A stretch of DNA of 64,000 nt from the NCBI RefSeq assembly GCF_008369935.1, contig NZ_VTUZ01000001.1:1-64000 (forward strand), given 5' to 3'. Positions 52,473 to 62,737 of the stretch are shown one piece after another (the first letter of the stretch is position 1; each line of letters starts with the position of its first letter). Under the pieces are notes generated by a model. That model was not told the origin of the DNA and ran no database searches. It worked only from the letters and a program-made list of their open reading frames with translations. A program made the translations under genes and the position numbers. The DNA comes from Paraburkholderia panacisoli. Its GTDB lineage: Bacteria; Pseudomonadota; Gammaproteobacteria; Burkholderiales; Burkholderiaceae.

Positions 52473-54824
52473 ATGCCCGATCTGCTAGCCAATCTAAACC
52501 CTGAACAACATGCCGCCGTCACGCTCCCCAATGAGCCCGCGCTGATTCTCGCCGGTGCGGGCAGCGGCAAAACCCGCGTTCTGATCACGCGCATCGCGTG
52601 GCTGATCCAGCACGGTCTCGCGTCGCCCGCCACGATTCTGGCGGTGACCTTCACCAACAAGGCCGCGCGCGAAATGATGGCGCGTCTGTCGGCGCTCTTG
52701 CCGATCGACACGCGCGGCATGTGGATCGGCACTTTCCATGGCCTGTGCAACCGGATGCTGCGCGCGCATCATCGCGACGCGGGGCTGCCGGCCACGTTCC
52801 AGATTCTCGACACCGCGGATCAGCTGTCCGCGATCAAGCGTCTGATGAAGGGCCTCAACATCGACGACGAGAAGTACCCGGCGAAGAACCTGCAGTACTT
52901 CATCAACAACGCGAAGGAACAGGGGCTGCGGCCGAAAGACGTCGATGCCACCGACAACTTCAACCGCAAATTCGTCGAGCTGTACGAAGCCTACGACCAG
53001 CAATGCCAGCGTGAAGGCGTGGTCGACTTTCCCGAGCTGCTGCTGCGCTGCTACGAACTGCTCGCGCACAATCCGCCGTTGCGCGCGCACTATCAGGCGC
53101 GCTTCAGGCACATTCTCGTCGACGAGTTCCAGGACACCAACAAGCTGCAATACGCGTGGCTCAAGCTGCTCGCGGGCCAGAGCAACGCGATCTTCGCAGT
53201 CGGCGACGACGACCAGTCGATCTACGCATTCCGTGGCGCGAACGTCGGCAACATGCGCGACTTCGAGCACGAGTTCAACGTGCGCCATCTGATCAAGCTT
53301 GAGCAGAACTACCGCTCGCACGGCCATATTCTCGACGCCGCGAATCAGCTGATCGCCAACAACTCGCGGCGCCTCGGCAAGAATCTGCGCACCGACGCGG
53401 GTCACGGCGAGCCAGTGCGCGTGTACGAGTCCGCGACGGATTCGCAGGAAGCCGGCTGGATCGTCGAGGAGATCAAGGCGCTCATCAGCACCGGCACATC
53501 GCGCAGCGAGATCGCGATTCTCTACCGCAGCAACGCACAGTCGCGCACGATCGAACACACGCTGGTCAATGCGGGCATCGCGTATCGCGTGTACGGCGGT
53601 CTGCGCTTTTTCGAGCGCCAGGAAGTCAAGCACGCGCTCGCGTATCTGCGCCTGATCGACAACCCAAACGACGACACCGCGTTCGCGCGTGTCGTCAATT
53701 TCCCGACGCGCGGCATCGGCGCGCGCTCGATCGAACAGCTTGCGGACGCGGCGCGCCTGTACAACTGCTCGATGGCCGCGGCGATTCCGTACGTCGCGGG
53801 CAAGGCGGGATCGAGCCTCGCCGGCTTTGCGAACCTGATCGGCAAGATGCGCGCGGAAACCCAGCAGATGAGCTTGCCGGAAACCGTCGAGTACGTGGTC
53901 CGCACGAGCGGTCTCGCGGAGTTCTATCAGAACGAGCGCGAAGGCCAGGACCGGCTGGAGAACTTGCAGGAACTGGTCAACGCGGCCGCCGCGTTTGTCA
54001 GCGAAGAGGGCTACGGGATGGACACGCCGGCGCGCTCGATTCCGCTGCGCCCGGGCGCGACTGCCGCGCCCGAACTCGCGGTCGCCAGCGACGATCCGAA
54101 TACCGTCGTGCTGGACGCGCCCGGCATCGCCGATCCCGCGCAAAACCCGGACACGATGACGCCGCTCGCCGGTTTCCTGTCGCACGCGTCGCTCGAAGCG
54201 GGCGACAACCAGGCGCAAGCCGGCCAGGAAGCGGTGCAACTGATGACGGTGCACGCGGCCAAGGGTCTCGAATTCACGGCGGTGTTCATCACCGGCCTCG
54301 AAGAGGGGTTGTTCCCGCACGAGAACAGCGCGATGGAATCGGACGGTCTGGAGGAAGAGCGGCGCCTGATGTACGTGGCGATCACACGGGCGAAGGAGCG
54401 TTTGTATCTGTCGTTCGCGCAGAGCCGGATGCTGCACGGGCAGACGCGCTACAACATCCGTTCGCGCTTCTTCGACGAACTGCCGCAGGAAACGCTCAAG
54501 TGGCTCACGCCGAAGGTCGAGGCGGGCGCGCGCTGGGGCGGCCGTTCGGATAACGCGGGTTATGGGCGCGACTGGTTTGCGCGGCCGGGCTATACGGGCC
54601 CGGCATCGTCGACGCCGGCGCCGCTGCCGGCCTTCGCGAACGAGCAGCGCGCGGCCGAGACGGGCTTTCGCGTGGGGCAGCAGGTGTTCCATACAAAGTT
54701 CGGCGAAGGCACGATCACCGCGCTGGAGGGCGGCGGGAACGACTCGAAGGCGCAGGTCAAGTTCAAGCGGCACGGCGAGAAGTGGCTGGCGCTCGCGGTC
54801 GCGAAATTGCAGGCGGTGGAATGA
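52473..54824 (+). CDS. uvrD: UvrD/Rep-family DNA helicase II
   Basis: A 783-residue superfamily 1A helicase. Motif I is AGAGSGKTRV (Lys33), motif Ia ILAVTFTNKAAREM, motif II VDEFQDTN, motif III VGDDDQSIYAFRGA, motif IV LEQNYRSH, motif V MTVHAAKGLEF, motif VI MYVAITRAKERLYL. The C-terminal Tudor-like region (GQQVFHTKFGEGTITALEGG) is typical of UvrD/PcrA. It unwinds DNA in nucleotide-excision and mismatch repair. Its TGA overlaps the ATG of the nucleosidase gene (ATGA). Confidence 0.95.
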   Translation: MPDLLANLNPEQHAAVTLPNEPALILAGAGSGKTRVLITRIAWLIQHGLASPATILAVTFTNKAAREMMARLSALLPIDTRGMWIGTFHGLCNRMLRAHHRDAGLPATFQILDTADQLSAIKRLMKGLNIDDEKYPAKNLQYFINNAKEQGLRPKDVDATDNFNRKFVELYEAYDQQCQREGVVDFPELLLRCYELLAHNPPLRAHYQARFRHILVDEFQDTNKLQYAWLKLLAGQSNAIFAVGDDDQSIYAFRGANVGNMRDFEHEFNVRHLIKLEQNYRSHGHILDAANQLIANNSRRLGKNLRTDAGHGEPVRVYESATDSQEAGWIVEEIKALISTGTSRSEIAILYRSNAQSRTIEHTLVNAGIAYRVYGGLRFFERQEVKHALAYLRLIDNPNDDTAFARVVNFPTRGIGARSIEQLADAARLYNCSMAAAIPYVAGKAGSSLAGFANLIGKMRAETQQMSLPETVEYVVRTSGLAEFYQNEREGQDRLENLQELVNAAAAFVSEEGYGMDTPARSIPLRPGATAAPELAVASDDPNTVVLDAPGIADPAQNPDTMTPLAGFLSHASLEAGDNQAQAGQEAVQLMTVHAAKGLEFTAVFITGLEEGLFPHENSAMESDGLEEERRLMYVAITRAKERLYLSFAQSRMLHGQTRYNIRSRFFDELPQETLKWLTPKVEAGARWGGRSDNAGYGRDWFARPGYTGPASSTPAPLPAFANEQRAAETGFRVGQQVFHTKFGEGTITALEGGGNDSKAQVKFKRHGEKWLALAVAKLQAVE

Positions 54825-55675
54825 GCGGCGGCGAAATGGGTGGGACGAGCGCAAACGTGGCTGGCTCAAGCACGCCTGATATCCCGGTGAACCGTAGCGG
54901 CGCGCCGGCCTCGCATCGTCCGCTGGGTATTCTGGCGGCCTTGCCGCAGGAACTCGGCGATCTGATCGAAGCGATGCGCGCCGAGTCCGGCGTGCGCACG
55001 ATTACGCATGGTCAGCGTGACTATCACCTGGGCACCGTCCACGGCGCGCCGTGCGTCGTCACGTTGGCGCGCATCGGCAAGGTCGCGGCGGCCGCGACCG
55101 TCAGCGCGCTGATCCATGCGTTCGACGTCGACGCGGTCGTGTTCACGGGCGTGGCAGGCGGTGTCGGGGGCGACGTGCGGGTCGGCGATATCGTCGTCGC
55201 CGATGCGTTGCTGCAGCACGATCTCGATGCATCGCCGCTGTTTCCGCGTTTCGAGGTGCCGTTGCTGGGCGTGTCGCGTTTTGCCGCCGATGCGGCGTTG
55301 GCCGACCGGCTCGCCGCGGCGTGTGAGCGTTTTGTCGCGGAAGAGGGCGTGGCCTCGGCGGCGCGCTTCGGCACGCGCGAGCCGCGCGTGCATCGTGGCT
55401 TGATCGTCAGCGGCGATCAGTTCGTCGCGAGCGCGGCGGGTGTGAACGCGTTGCGCGATGCGTTGCCGGATGCGCTCGCGGTCGAGATGGAAGGTGCGGC
55501 GATCGCGCAGGTCTGCCATGAATACGGCGTGCCGTGCGCGGTCGTGCGCACGATCTCCGATACCGCCGACGATCATGCCCCGGAGTCGTTCGTGTCGTTT
55601 CTGACGGAGATCGCGGGGGCTTATTCGAACGCGATTCTGACGCGCTTTCTTGATGCGCGGACGGCGCAGGTTTGA
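54821..55675 (+). CDS. mtnN: 5'-methylthioadenosine/S-adenosylhomocysteine nucleosidase
   Basis: A 284-residue MTA/SAH nucleosidase of the PNP/UDP phosphorylase superfamily: GILAALPQELGDLIEAM at the core start, VFTGVAGGVGGDVRVGDIVV, and catalytic Glu/Asp in DALAVEMEGAAIAQVC and ISDTADDHAPESF. It cleaves adenine from MTA and SAH in methyl-cycle recycling. The first 45 residues (Gly/Ser-rich) are an unusual extension. Translationally coupled to uvrD through ATGA overlap; the pairing has no obvious functional reason. Confidence 0.9.
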   Translation: MSGGEMGGTSANVAGSSTPDIPVNRSGAPASHRPLGILAALPQELGDLIEAMRAESGVRTITHGQRDYHLGTVHGAPCVVTLARIGKVAAAATVSALIHAFDVDAVVFTGVAGGVGGDVRVGDIVVADALLQHDLDASPLFPRFEVPLLGVSRFAADAALADRLAAACERFVAEEGVASAARFGTREPRVHRGLIVSGDQFVASAAGVNALRDALPDALAVEMEGAAIAQVCHEYGVPCAVVRTISDTADDHAPESFVSFLTEIAGAYSNAILTRFLDARTAQV

Positions 55676-55888
55676 GCGCTTGAGGGCTGAAGGGCGCGCG
55701 GGGCTGGGTGGATGACGGCGCGCGCTTTTCGGGCTATTTTTTAGGCTGCTTCCCTCGCGCGGCTCTTCGGCCTGTCTTTGTCAGCTACGCTTCTTCAGCG
55801 TCGCTTCTCAGCCTGGCCTCCCAGCTGGGCCCCCAGCGAAGTTCCCCAGCGCAGCTCACTCACCGAGCTTCTCCGCGCATCCCGCCAA

Positions 55889-57793
55889 TCACGCCTTTCC
55901 CACCTCGCCCAGCGCCTCGCGAACCTGCTGCAACGCGGCCGGATCTTCGATAGTCGGCAGATCGCCCGGCTCGCGTCCTTCCGCAAGCGCCGCGATCGCG
56001 CGGCGCAGCAGCTTGCCCGAGCGTGTCTTCGGTAGCATCGACACCACCACCACGCGCGACGGCCGCGCAATCGCCCCGAGCTGGCGATCGACCGTCGCCG
56101 CGAGTTCGGCTTCCAGCCGCGCGCGCTCACTGGGGTCCGCATCGGATTGCGCGCCGCGCAGCACCACGAAGGCCATCGCCACCTGACCCTTCACCGCATC
56201 CGTCACGCCGACCACCGCCACTTCCGCGACCGCCGCGTGGCTCGACAACGCTTCCTCGATCTCGCGCGTGCCGAGCCGGTGGCCGGCTACGTTGATGACA
56301 TCGTCGGTGCGGCCGAGAATCGTCACGTAGCCGTCCTTGTCCTGCACGCCCCAGTCGAAGGTCGAATAGACCTGGTGATCCGGAATGCTCGACCAGTAGA
56401 TGCTGACAAAGCGGCTGTCGTCGCCCCACACTGTCGACATGCAGCCCGGCGGCAGCGGATAGTCCAGCGTCAGCACGCCTTTTTCGCCGGGCGCGCAGGG
56501 CTCGCCGGTCAGCTCGTTGCGCAGCGTCAGATTGAAACCGGCCGACGGCACACCTGGCGAGCCGAGCTTGGTGGGCAGCGCTTCCACGCCGCGCGGGATC
56601 GCCAGCATCGGCCAGCCGGTTTCCGTCTGCCAGTAGTTGTCGATCACCGGCTTGCCGAGCGCGTCGGAGATCCACGCTGCGGTCGGCTCGTCGAGCGGCT
56701 CGCCGGCGAGAAACAGGGTGCGCAGGCTCGACAGATCGGCCTTCTTCAGCAGCGCCGGGTCCTGCTTTTTCAGCACGCGCAGCGCGGTCGGCGCGGTGAA
56801 CATCAGATTGATTTTGTGTTGTTCGACGAGGCGCCACCAGATGCCGCCGTCCGGACGAATCGGCGTGCCTTCGTACATCACGGTGGTCAGTCCCGCGATC
56901 AGCGGCGCGTAGACGATGTAGCTGTGGCCGACCACCCAGCCCACGTCCGACGCGGTGAACATCGTGTCGCCGGGCTTGCCCTGAAAGATGTGTTCCATCG
57001 ATGCGGCCAGCGCCACCGCATACCCGCCGACATCGCGCTGCACGCCCTTGGGCTTGCCGGTGGTGCCCGAGGTGTACAGCACATACGAGGGCTCGTTCGA
57101 TTCGAGCCATTCGCACGGCACGTGCACGTCGAAGAACTGCTCGCGCAGCGGCTCGTAGGCGACGAGGTAGCGCGCGTTCAGGCGCGCGGGCGCGAGTTGC
57201 CGGTCGACCAGCAGCACGCTCGGCGTCTTGTGCTTCGCGCGCGCGAGCGCTTCGTCGATCAGCGGTGCGTAGTCGATAACCTTGCCGCCGCGCGCGCCGG
57301 CGTCGGCGGTCACGATCAGCACGGGCTTCGCGTCGTCGATGCGGGCTGCGAGGTTGGGCGCCGCGAAGCCGCCGAACACCACCGAGTGAATCGCGCCCAG
57401 ACGCGCGCACGCGAGCATCGCGAACAGCGCCTCGGGGATCATCGGCAGATAGAGCAGGACGACGTCGCCGCGCTTCACGCCGAGCGAGCGCATCACCGCG
57501 GCCATCCGGTTGATCTCCGCGTACAGCTCGGCGTAGGTGTAGCGCCGCTCGATGCCGGTCTCGGTCGACACGTAGATCAGCGCGTTCTGCTGGGCGCGCG
57601 CGGCCAGATGGCGGTCCACCGCGTTATGACAAAGGTTCGTGCGGCCGCCGACGAACCAGCGCGCGAACGGCGGTTTCGAGTGGTCGAGCACGGTGTCGAA
57701 CGGCGTGTGCCAGTGGATCCGCTGCGCTTCGTCGCGCCAGAAATCCTCGGGGTTCTCGATCGAACGGCGGTGGAAGTCGCGGTAGCTGGTCAT
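55889..57793 (-). CDS. prpE: Propionate-CoA ligase
   Basis: A 634-residue ANL-superfamily acyl-CoA synthetase. P-loop YTSGTTGKPKGVQRD, A5-type motif DNYWQTETGWPML, A7-type STFDWGVQDKDGY, and the C-terminal catalytic Lys in PKTRSGKLLRRA. SIENPEDFWRDEAQRIHWHT at the N-terminus and the QRDVGGYAVALAASMEH segment favour PrpE over acetyl-CoA synthetase. It activates propionate for the methylcitrate cycle. Start 57793 with AAGGA about 10 bases upstream. No prpBCD nearby. Confidence 0.9.
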   Translation of the reverse strand: MTSYRDFHRRSIENPEDFWRDEAQRIHWHTPFDTVLDHSKPPFARWFVGGRTNLCHNAVDRHLAARAQQNALIYVSTETGIERRYTYAELYAEINRMAAVMRSLGVKRGDVVLLYLPMIPEALFAMLACARLGAIHSVVFGGFAAPNLAARIDDAKPVLIVTADAGARGGKVIDYAPLIDEALARAKHKTPSVLLVDRQLAPARLNARYLVAYEPLREQFFDVHVPCEWLESNEPSYVLYTSGTTGKPKGVQRDVGGYAVALAASMEHIFQGKPGDTMFTASDVGWVVGHSYIVYAPLIAGLTTVMYEGTPIRPDGGIWWRLVEQHKINLMFTAPTALRVLKKQDPALLKKADLSSLRTLFLAGEPLDEPTAAWISDALGKPVIDNYWQTETGWPMLAIPRGVEALPTKLGSPGVPSAGFNLTLRNELTGEPCAPGEKGVLTLDYPLPPGCMSTVWGDDSRFVSIYWSSIPDHQVYSTFDWGVQDKDGYVTILGRTDDVINVAGHRLGTREIEEALSSHAAVAEVAVVGVTDAVKGQVAMAFVVLRGAQSDADPSERARLEAELAATVDRQLGAIARPSRVVVVSMLPKTRSGKLLRRAIAALAEGREPGDLPTIEDPAALQQVREALGEVGKA

Positions 57794-58028
57794 CTGCGGC
57801 GATCCTTCTGCTGCGTGAGTGAACGATGTCGATGGCGGGGCATGCGCCCTGTAGCGCGGCGCGAGTGCGGCGTGTGTGCTCGCACAAGCATAGAGCACGC
57901 GCCGTGCGGCGGGCAACGCGGGTTCACCATGAGCGGAAATAGGGTCGCCGCGATGCCGGGCCGATGACGCGGCGGCGCGATGACGCGGGGTCAGGCAATG
58001 CATGTCGGCTGCGCCCGCTCGCTGCGCA

Positions 58029-58054
58029 AAAAGAAAAAGGCGCCGCAGCGCCTT
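58029..58054 (-). terminator. Terminator of the Fsr-type gene
   Basis: On the minus strand AAAGGCGC-TGCG-GCGCCTTT is followed by TTCTTTTTG, about 30 bases past the MFS stop codon. A clear rho-independent terminator. Confidence 0.88.
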
Positions 58055-58084
58055 TCCCCTGAATGCAACTTGCGAACAAGCCGC

Positions 58085-59335
58085 TCACGCCTTCGCGCGC
58101 TTGCCCTCGACATCCGGCAGCAGCACAGTCAGCACGCCGATCAGCGGCAGGAACGAGCAGACCTTGTAGACGAACGCGATACTGGTGGCGTCGGCCAGCT
58201 GCCCGAGCACCGCCGCGCCGATCCCGCCGAGGCCGAACGCGAAGCCGAAGAACAGCCCCGCGACCATCCCCACCTTGCCGGGAATCAGCTCCTGCGCATA
58301 GACGAGGATCGCTGAGAACGCCGAGGCCAGCACCACGCCGATGATCACCGTCAGCACGCCGGTCCAGAACAGGTTCGCGTACGGCAGCAGTAGCGTGAAC
58401 GGCGCGACGCCGAGGATCGACACCCAGATCACGTACTTGCGGCCGATCTTGTCGCCGATCGGACCGCCGATCACCGTGCCCGCCGCGACCGCCGCGAGGA
58501 ACACGAACAGATGGATCTGCGCGGCCTGCACCGTCAGATGGAACTTGTCGATCAGATAGAACGTGAAGTAGCTGTTGATGCTCGCAAGGTAGAAGTACTT
58601 GGAGAACACCAGCAGGATCAATACGCCCATCGCGAGCATGACCTTGTTGCGCGACAGCGTCGCGTGCGCTACCTGGCCGCGCGCCTTCTTCACTGACGGA
58701 TGCTGCTTGTACCAGCGGCCGATCTGCGTGAGCACGACGATCGCGGCGAGCGCCGCCGCCGAGAACCACGCGATGCTGCGCTGGCCGTGCGGAATCACGA
58801 TCAGCGCGGCGAGCAGCGGCCCGAGCGACGATCCCGCGTTGCCGCCCACCTGGAACAGCGACTGCGCGAGTCCGTGCCGGCCGCCCGAGGCCATGCGCGC
58901 GACCCGCGACGATTCCGGATGGAACACCGACGACCCGCAACCGACCAGCGCCGCGGCCACCAGCAGCACGCCGAAGCTCGGCGCAATCGACATCAGCAGC
59001 AGGCCGGCTAGCGTGAAGCCCATGCCGACGGGCAGCGAATACGGCTTCGGATGCTTGTCGGTATAGATGCCGACGAGCGGTTGCAGCAGCGACGCGGTGA
59101 TCTGGTAGGTCAACGTAATCAGCCCGATCTGCCCGAACGACAGCGAAAAGTTGTCCTTCAGCATCGGGTAGATCGCGAGGATCAACGACTGGATCATGTC
59201 GTTGAGCAGGTGCGAAAAGCTGATCGCGCCGAGCACGGAATAGACCGTGCGCTGAATTTTGACGGCCGGCTGGGCGGCGCCGCCGCTTCCGGCTGAAGCG
59301 CCGGCGAGGGCGTTTTTATCGAGGCTCGTTTCCAT
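58085..59335 (-). CDS. fsr: Fosmidomycin-resistance-type MFS transporter
   Basis: A 416-residue 12-helix exporter of the Fsr family. SVLGAISFSHLLNDMIQSLI, the QIGLITLTYQITASLLQPLVG segment split at its Gly, PSFGVLLVAAALVGCGSSVFHPESSR and YAQELIPGKVGMVAGLFFGF are characteristic. Fsr proteins export fosmidomycin and some other drugs; the natural substrate is uncertain. The N-terminal 27 residues are a Gly/Ala-rich tail. No strong ribosome site. Terminator directly downstream; 519-bp gap upstream to the divergent chemoreceptor. Confidence 0.9.
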   Translation of the reverse strand: METSLDKNALAGASAGSGGAAQPAVKIQRTVYSVLGAISFSHLLNDMIQSLILAIYPMLKDNFSLSFGQIGLITLTYQITASLLQPLVGIYTDKHPKPYSLPVGMGFTLAGLLLMSIAPSFGVLLVAAALVGCGSSVFHPESSRVARMASGGRHGLAQSLFQVGGNAGSSLGPLLAALIVIPHGQRSIAWFSAAALAAIVVLTQIGRWYKQHPSVKKARGQVAHATLSRNKVMLAMGVLILLVFSKYFYLASINSYFTFYLIDKFHLTVQAAQIHLFVFLAAVAAGTVIGGPIGDKIGRKYVIWVSILGVAPFTLLLPYANLFWTGVLTVIIGVVLASAFSAILVYAQELIPGKVGMVAGLFFGFAFGLGGIGAAVLGQLADATSIAFVYKVCSFLPLIGVLTVLLPDVEGKRAKA

Positions 59336-59854
59336 ACGCTGGGTGAGAGAAAAAATGAGAGAGAAAAAGTGTGGTGAATAGGGTTGAGCTGTTGCCGGCA
59401 GGTCGTCGTTTTACGTTCTGGCTGCCGCGGCACTTTGACGCGACTTCCGGCCCTTTCAGTCGTTTCACGAAGTTTAATGTGGCTTGAGTGAATTGTAAGG
59501 ACAAGTTTTGTCGCGAATCGGACATGGTCGTACATCGGCGAAGCCGCTGGCGTACCAAAACCGGGCGCCGGCTGCACTGTGAGCGTGTCGGCGGCGGATT
59601 GCTGGTGTGCGGCGGCGGAGAGCCCGGCCGGTGGCTGATAAATCCGGTTGGCCGATTTTTGGCCGTGTATAAACACCGTCGCGGGCGCGCGGCTTACAAA
59701 GCCGCGCGTCGAGGACCGGGCGACACGCGGCGGCCATGGGCGAGCGGCGTCAAAAGACATTAAAGATCGCGGACGCGGCGGCCGTAGACCCGGAGAGATA
59801 AGCAGCAATGCCGGACCAACCTTTCCGGCAGCTCTACACGTGGGGACGGGGAAT
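59336..59854. other. Divergent gap fsr / chemoreceptor with leader hairpin
   Basis: No gene recognised. A perfect 9-bp stem CGCGCGGCT/AGCCGCGCG with a TACAA loop lies at 59686-59708, about 150 bases before the chemoreceptor ATG, and would sit in its 5' leader. I looked for a flagellar sigma-28 promoter (TAAA, then GCCGATAA at the right spacing) and found TAAA and GCCGAT fragments near 59637-59656 but too close together. Confidence 0.5.
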
Positions 59855-61531
59855 ATGAAAGCAGTTTCGCCAGGCAATCAGCACAACGCGGGGTTCTTGA
59901 CGGACGGACCGGCGGCGCACGCGACGCCGTCGCGCGCTCAGGGCGGCCGTGCAAATGCCGTGATGCGCAAGGGCTGGTCGGTGAAGGCGATGTTGCGCGC
60001 CGCGTTCGCGGTGCTGCTGATCGGCACACTGCTGATCGGCATGTTTTCGCTCACGCAGATCCATCGTCTGAACGCGTCCACGCAGTCCATCTACGACCAG
60101 GGTCACGTCGCGAGCCGCGCGGCCGAGGAAGCGCGCGGCCACATGCTGCGAGCGAGCCGCGCACAAAAGATGCTGCTGACGGCGACCACCGCGAAGGAGC
60201 GCGACGAACTCGGCGCGGACATCGAGCGCGGCCTCGCCGGTCTCGGCGCGCAACTCGCCACGCTGCAGCAGTACGTCGACACCTCGGAAGCGAAGGCAGT
60301 CGAGCAGCAGAAGGCGTTTGCCGGAGCCGTCACCGTGTGGAGCGGTCATCTGCGCGACTTCGTGACGCTCGTGAAAGCGCAGCCGCTCGACCTGTCGCAG
60401 ATGAACTGGCAGGTCGGCACCCAGGACGTGTCGCTGCTGGTCGAAACCGGCAAGCTCGAAAAGCTCGTCGATGAACTCGTCGCGCAGCGCGGCACCGCCG
60501 CGAAGGCGACCATCGACGCGTCGGGTTTCATCTACCACTCGTCGTTCGTGATGATCGCCGCGATGACGTTCGCGCTGATCGTGCTCGCGTTCGGCATCAG
60601 CGAGTGGGTGGTGCGCCGGCTCGCCGGCCAGCTCGGCGGCGAGCCGGCGTACGCGAAGGAAATCGCGAGCCGCATCGCGGCGGGCGATCTGTCGAACCAG
60701 ATCGCGCTCGGCCGTAAAGACCGCTCCAGCATGCTGTACGCGCTGCACGACATGCAAAGCGGACTCGCGACGACCGTCTCCGACATCGCGTCGAGCGCGG
60801 ACGCGATTGCGACCGCGTCGGGCGAAATCTCGATGGGCAATCTGGACCTGTCGCAACGCACCGAGCAGCAGGCGATGGCGCTCGAACGCACCGCCAGCAG
60901 CATGGAGCAGTTGACTTCGACGGTCCGCCAGAACGCCGACAACGCGAAGCAGGCGAGCACGCTCGCGAACAACGCGTCGGAGATCGCGGAGAAGGGCGGC
61001 GCGGTGGTGAGTCGCGTGGTCGCGACGATGAACGACATCAACGATAGCGCGCGCAGCATCGGCGACATCATCGGCGTGATCGAGGGGATCGCGTTCCAGA
61101 CCAACATTCTGGCGTTGAACGCGGCAGTCGAGGCGGCGCGCGCGGGCGAAGAAGGCCGCGGGTTCTCGGTGGTCGCCGCTGAAGTGCGCAATCTCGCGCA
61201 GCGCAGCGCCGCTGCCGCCAAGGAGATCAAAGGTTTGATCGACACGTCGGTCGAGCGCGTGGGCAATGGCTCGGCGCTGGCTCAGGATGCCGGGGCGACG
61301 ATGGATGAAGTCGTGAAAGCGGTCAAGCGCGTCACCGACATCATGGGCGAGATTTCGGCGGCGTCGTCCGAGCAGAGCGCCGGCATCGAGGAGATCAACC
61401 TCGCGGTCACGCAGATGGATTCGGGCACACAGCAGAATGCCGCACTGGTGGAGCAGGCCACTGCCGCGGCCCGATCGCTGGACGATCAGGCGCGCGGTTT
61501 GAAGGCAATGGTGGGGAAGTTCAGGCTGTAA
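59855..61531 (+). CDS. Methyl-accepting chemotaxis protein
   Basis: A 558-residue transmembrane chemoreceptor. TM1 about residues 46-66, a periplasmic four-helix-bundle-like domain, TM2 about 230-250 ([19 protein letters not shown]), a HAMP-like linker, then the cytoplasmic signalling helix bundle with the hairpin tip [20 protein letters not shown]. It lacks a C-terminal NWETF-type CheR/CheB tether: it ends KAMVGKFRL. The ligand is unknown. The N-terminus is 40 residues longer than usual; ATG 59855 has GGGG upstream, and another Met at residue 37 is possible. Confidence 0.92.
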   Translation: MKAVSPGNQHNAGFLTDGPAAHATPSRAQGGRANAVMRKGWSVKAMLRAAFAVLLIGTLLIGMFSLTQIHRLNASTQSIYDQGHVASRAAEEARGHMLRASRAQKMLLTATTAKERDELGADIERGLAGLGAQLATLQQYVDTSEAKAVEQQKAFAGAVTVWSGHLRDFVTLVKAQPLDLSQMNWQVGTQDVSLLVETGKLEKLVDELVAQRGTAAKATIDASGFIYHSSFVMIAAMTFALIVLAFGISEWVVRRLAGQLGGEPAYAKEIASRIAAGDLSNQIALGRKDRSSMLYALHDMQSGLATTVSDIASSADAIATASGEISMGNLDLSQRTEQQAMALERTASSMEQLTSTVRQNADNAKQASTLANNASEIAEKGGAVVSRVVATMNDINDSARSIGDIIGVIEGIAFQTNILALNAAVEAARAGEEGRGFSVVAAEVRNLAQRSAAAAKEIKGLIDTSVERVGNGSALAQDAGATMDEVVKAVKRVTDIMGEISAASSEQSAGIEEINLAVTQMDSGTQQNAALVEQATAAARSLDDQARGLKAMVGKFRL

Positions 61532-61647
61532 AGCGGGTTGGTTTTTTGCGGCGCTGGTAGCTGGTCGCTGGTCGCTGATTGTGTTTGCGTGGTTCATGCT
61601 CGAACTTGAATGCATGGACCACGCGGTGGCGCTTGATGCGTCGTTGG

Positions 61648-62523
61648 TCAGCTCGACTTGGTGGCGTCGGGCTTCACAACCACCGTACACGTAATCCCCG
61701 CCGCCAGCACCACCCCATCCGGCACCGCATCGATCTTCACGCGCACCGGCACGCGCTGCGCGAGGCGCACCCAGTTGAAGGTCGGATTCACATCGGCGAG
61801 CAGCTCACGGCTTTCCGGATTGTCGCGATCGTAGATCCCGCGCGAGATGCTCTCCACGTGTCCCTGCAAGGTGCCGCCGCTCATCAGCCGGACTTCAGCC
61901 GGGTCACCGACGCGCACATGCGGCAGCTTGGTTTCCTCGAAGTACCCATACACCCAGAACGAGTGGCTGTCGACGATCGCCAGCTTCGCCGCGCCTGCGG
62001 TCGCATAGTCGCCGCGGAACACGCTCAGGTTCGTCACATACCCATCGACCGGCGACACCACCCGCGTGCGTTCGAGATTGAGTTTGGCCGCATCGAGCGC
62101 CGCCAGCGCCTGCTGGTACGACGCCTCGGCCGCCGACGCCGTATGCGTCGCGTTCTCGCGGCTTTCCTTCGACACCACCAGCGCATCCATATCGGCGCGC
62201 CGCTGCGCGTCGTCGCGCTTCATCTGCAGCTCGGCCTTGCGCGCGGCCACTGCCGCCTGCGCCTGTTCGACCGCGATCTGGTAGTGCGACGGATCGATCT
62301 GCATCAGCAGGTCGCCCTTCTTCACCAGCTGGTTGTCCTTCACCGGCAGATCGACGACCGCGCCCGACACATCGGGCGCGACGTTCACGATCTCGGCGCG
62401 CACGCGCCCGTCGCGGGTCCACGGTTCATCCATGTAATGGACCCACAGCACGCGTCCAATCAGGATCGCAACGATAAAGACAATGGCTGTCGCGATGAAG
62501 CCAACGAGATTTCGGATGGTCAT
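61648..62523 (-). CDS. HlyD-family efflux protein (AaeA-like)
   Basis: A 291-residue membrane-fusion protein: one N-terminal helix (GFIATAIVFIVAILIGRVLW), then EPWTRDGRVRAEIVNVAPDVSG split across the lipoyl half-motif, an alpha-helical hairpin, the second lipoyl half ERTRVVSPVDGYVTNLSV, and a beta-barrel. It would link the FUSC inner-membrane protein to the periplasm or outer membrane, as in aromatic carboxylic acid efflux (AaeAB). Start 62523, 13 bp after the DUF1656 gene. Confidence 0.9.
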   Translation of the reverse strand: MTIRNLVGFIATAIVFIVAILIGRVLWVHYMDEPWTRDGRVRAEIVNVAPDVSGAVVDLPVKDNQLVKKGDLLMQIDPSHYQIAVEQAQAAVAARKAELQMKRDDAQRRADMDALVVSKESRENATHTASAAEASYQQALAALDAAKLNLERTRVVSPVDGYVTNLSVFRGDYATAGAAKLAIVDSHSFWVYGYFEETKLPHVRVGDPAEVRLMSGGTLQGHVESISRGIYDRDNPESRELLADVNPTFNWVRLAQRVPVRVKIDAVPDGVVLAAGITCTVVVKPDATKSS

Positions 62524-62536
62524 GGTTCGACTCTGG

Positions 62537-62737
62537 TCAACGATAAACGGCGAGACCCAGCACGCCGCACACACATACGAGCAGACTGGCCCGGAACAGG
62601 GACGGATGCCACACCACGCGATACAGGCCCGTCCAGGCGATCACGCGGTCCAGCACCCAGGTGAGCGCCGCGCCCGCGATGAACAGCAGCACGATGGCCG
62701 GCACGTAGGCGTCGAAAACGGCAATGTCACGTGGCAT
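62537..62737 (-). CDS. DUF1656 membrane protein (AaeX-like)
   Basis: A 66-residue protein with two hydrophobic helices (YVPAIVLLFIAGAALTWVLD, then SLLVCVCGVLGLAVY) and the WHPSLFRASLLV motif of DUF1656/AaeX. It always accompanies FUSC/HlyD efflux genes; exact role unknown. Its start overlaps the FUSC gene end by 11 bp, so it is translationally coupled. Confidence 0.9.
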   Translation of the reverse strand: MPRDIAVFDAYVPAIVLLFIAGAALTWVLDRVIAWTGLYRVVWHPSLFRASLLVCVCGVLGLAVYR

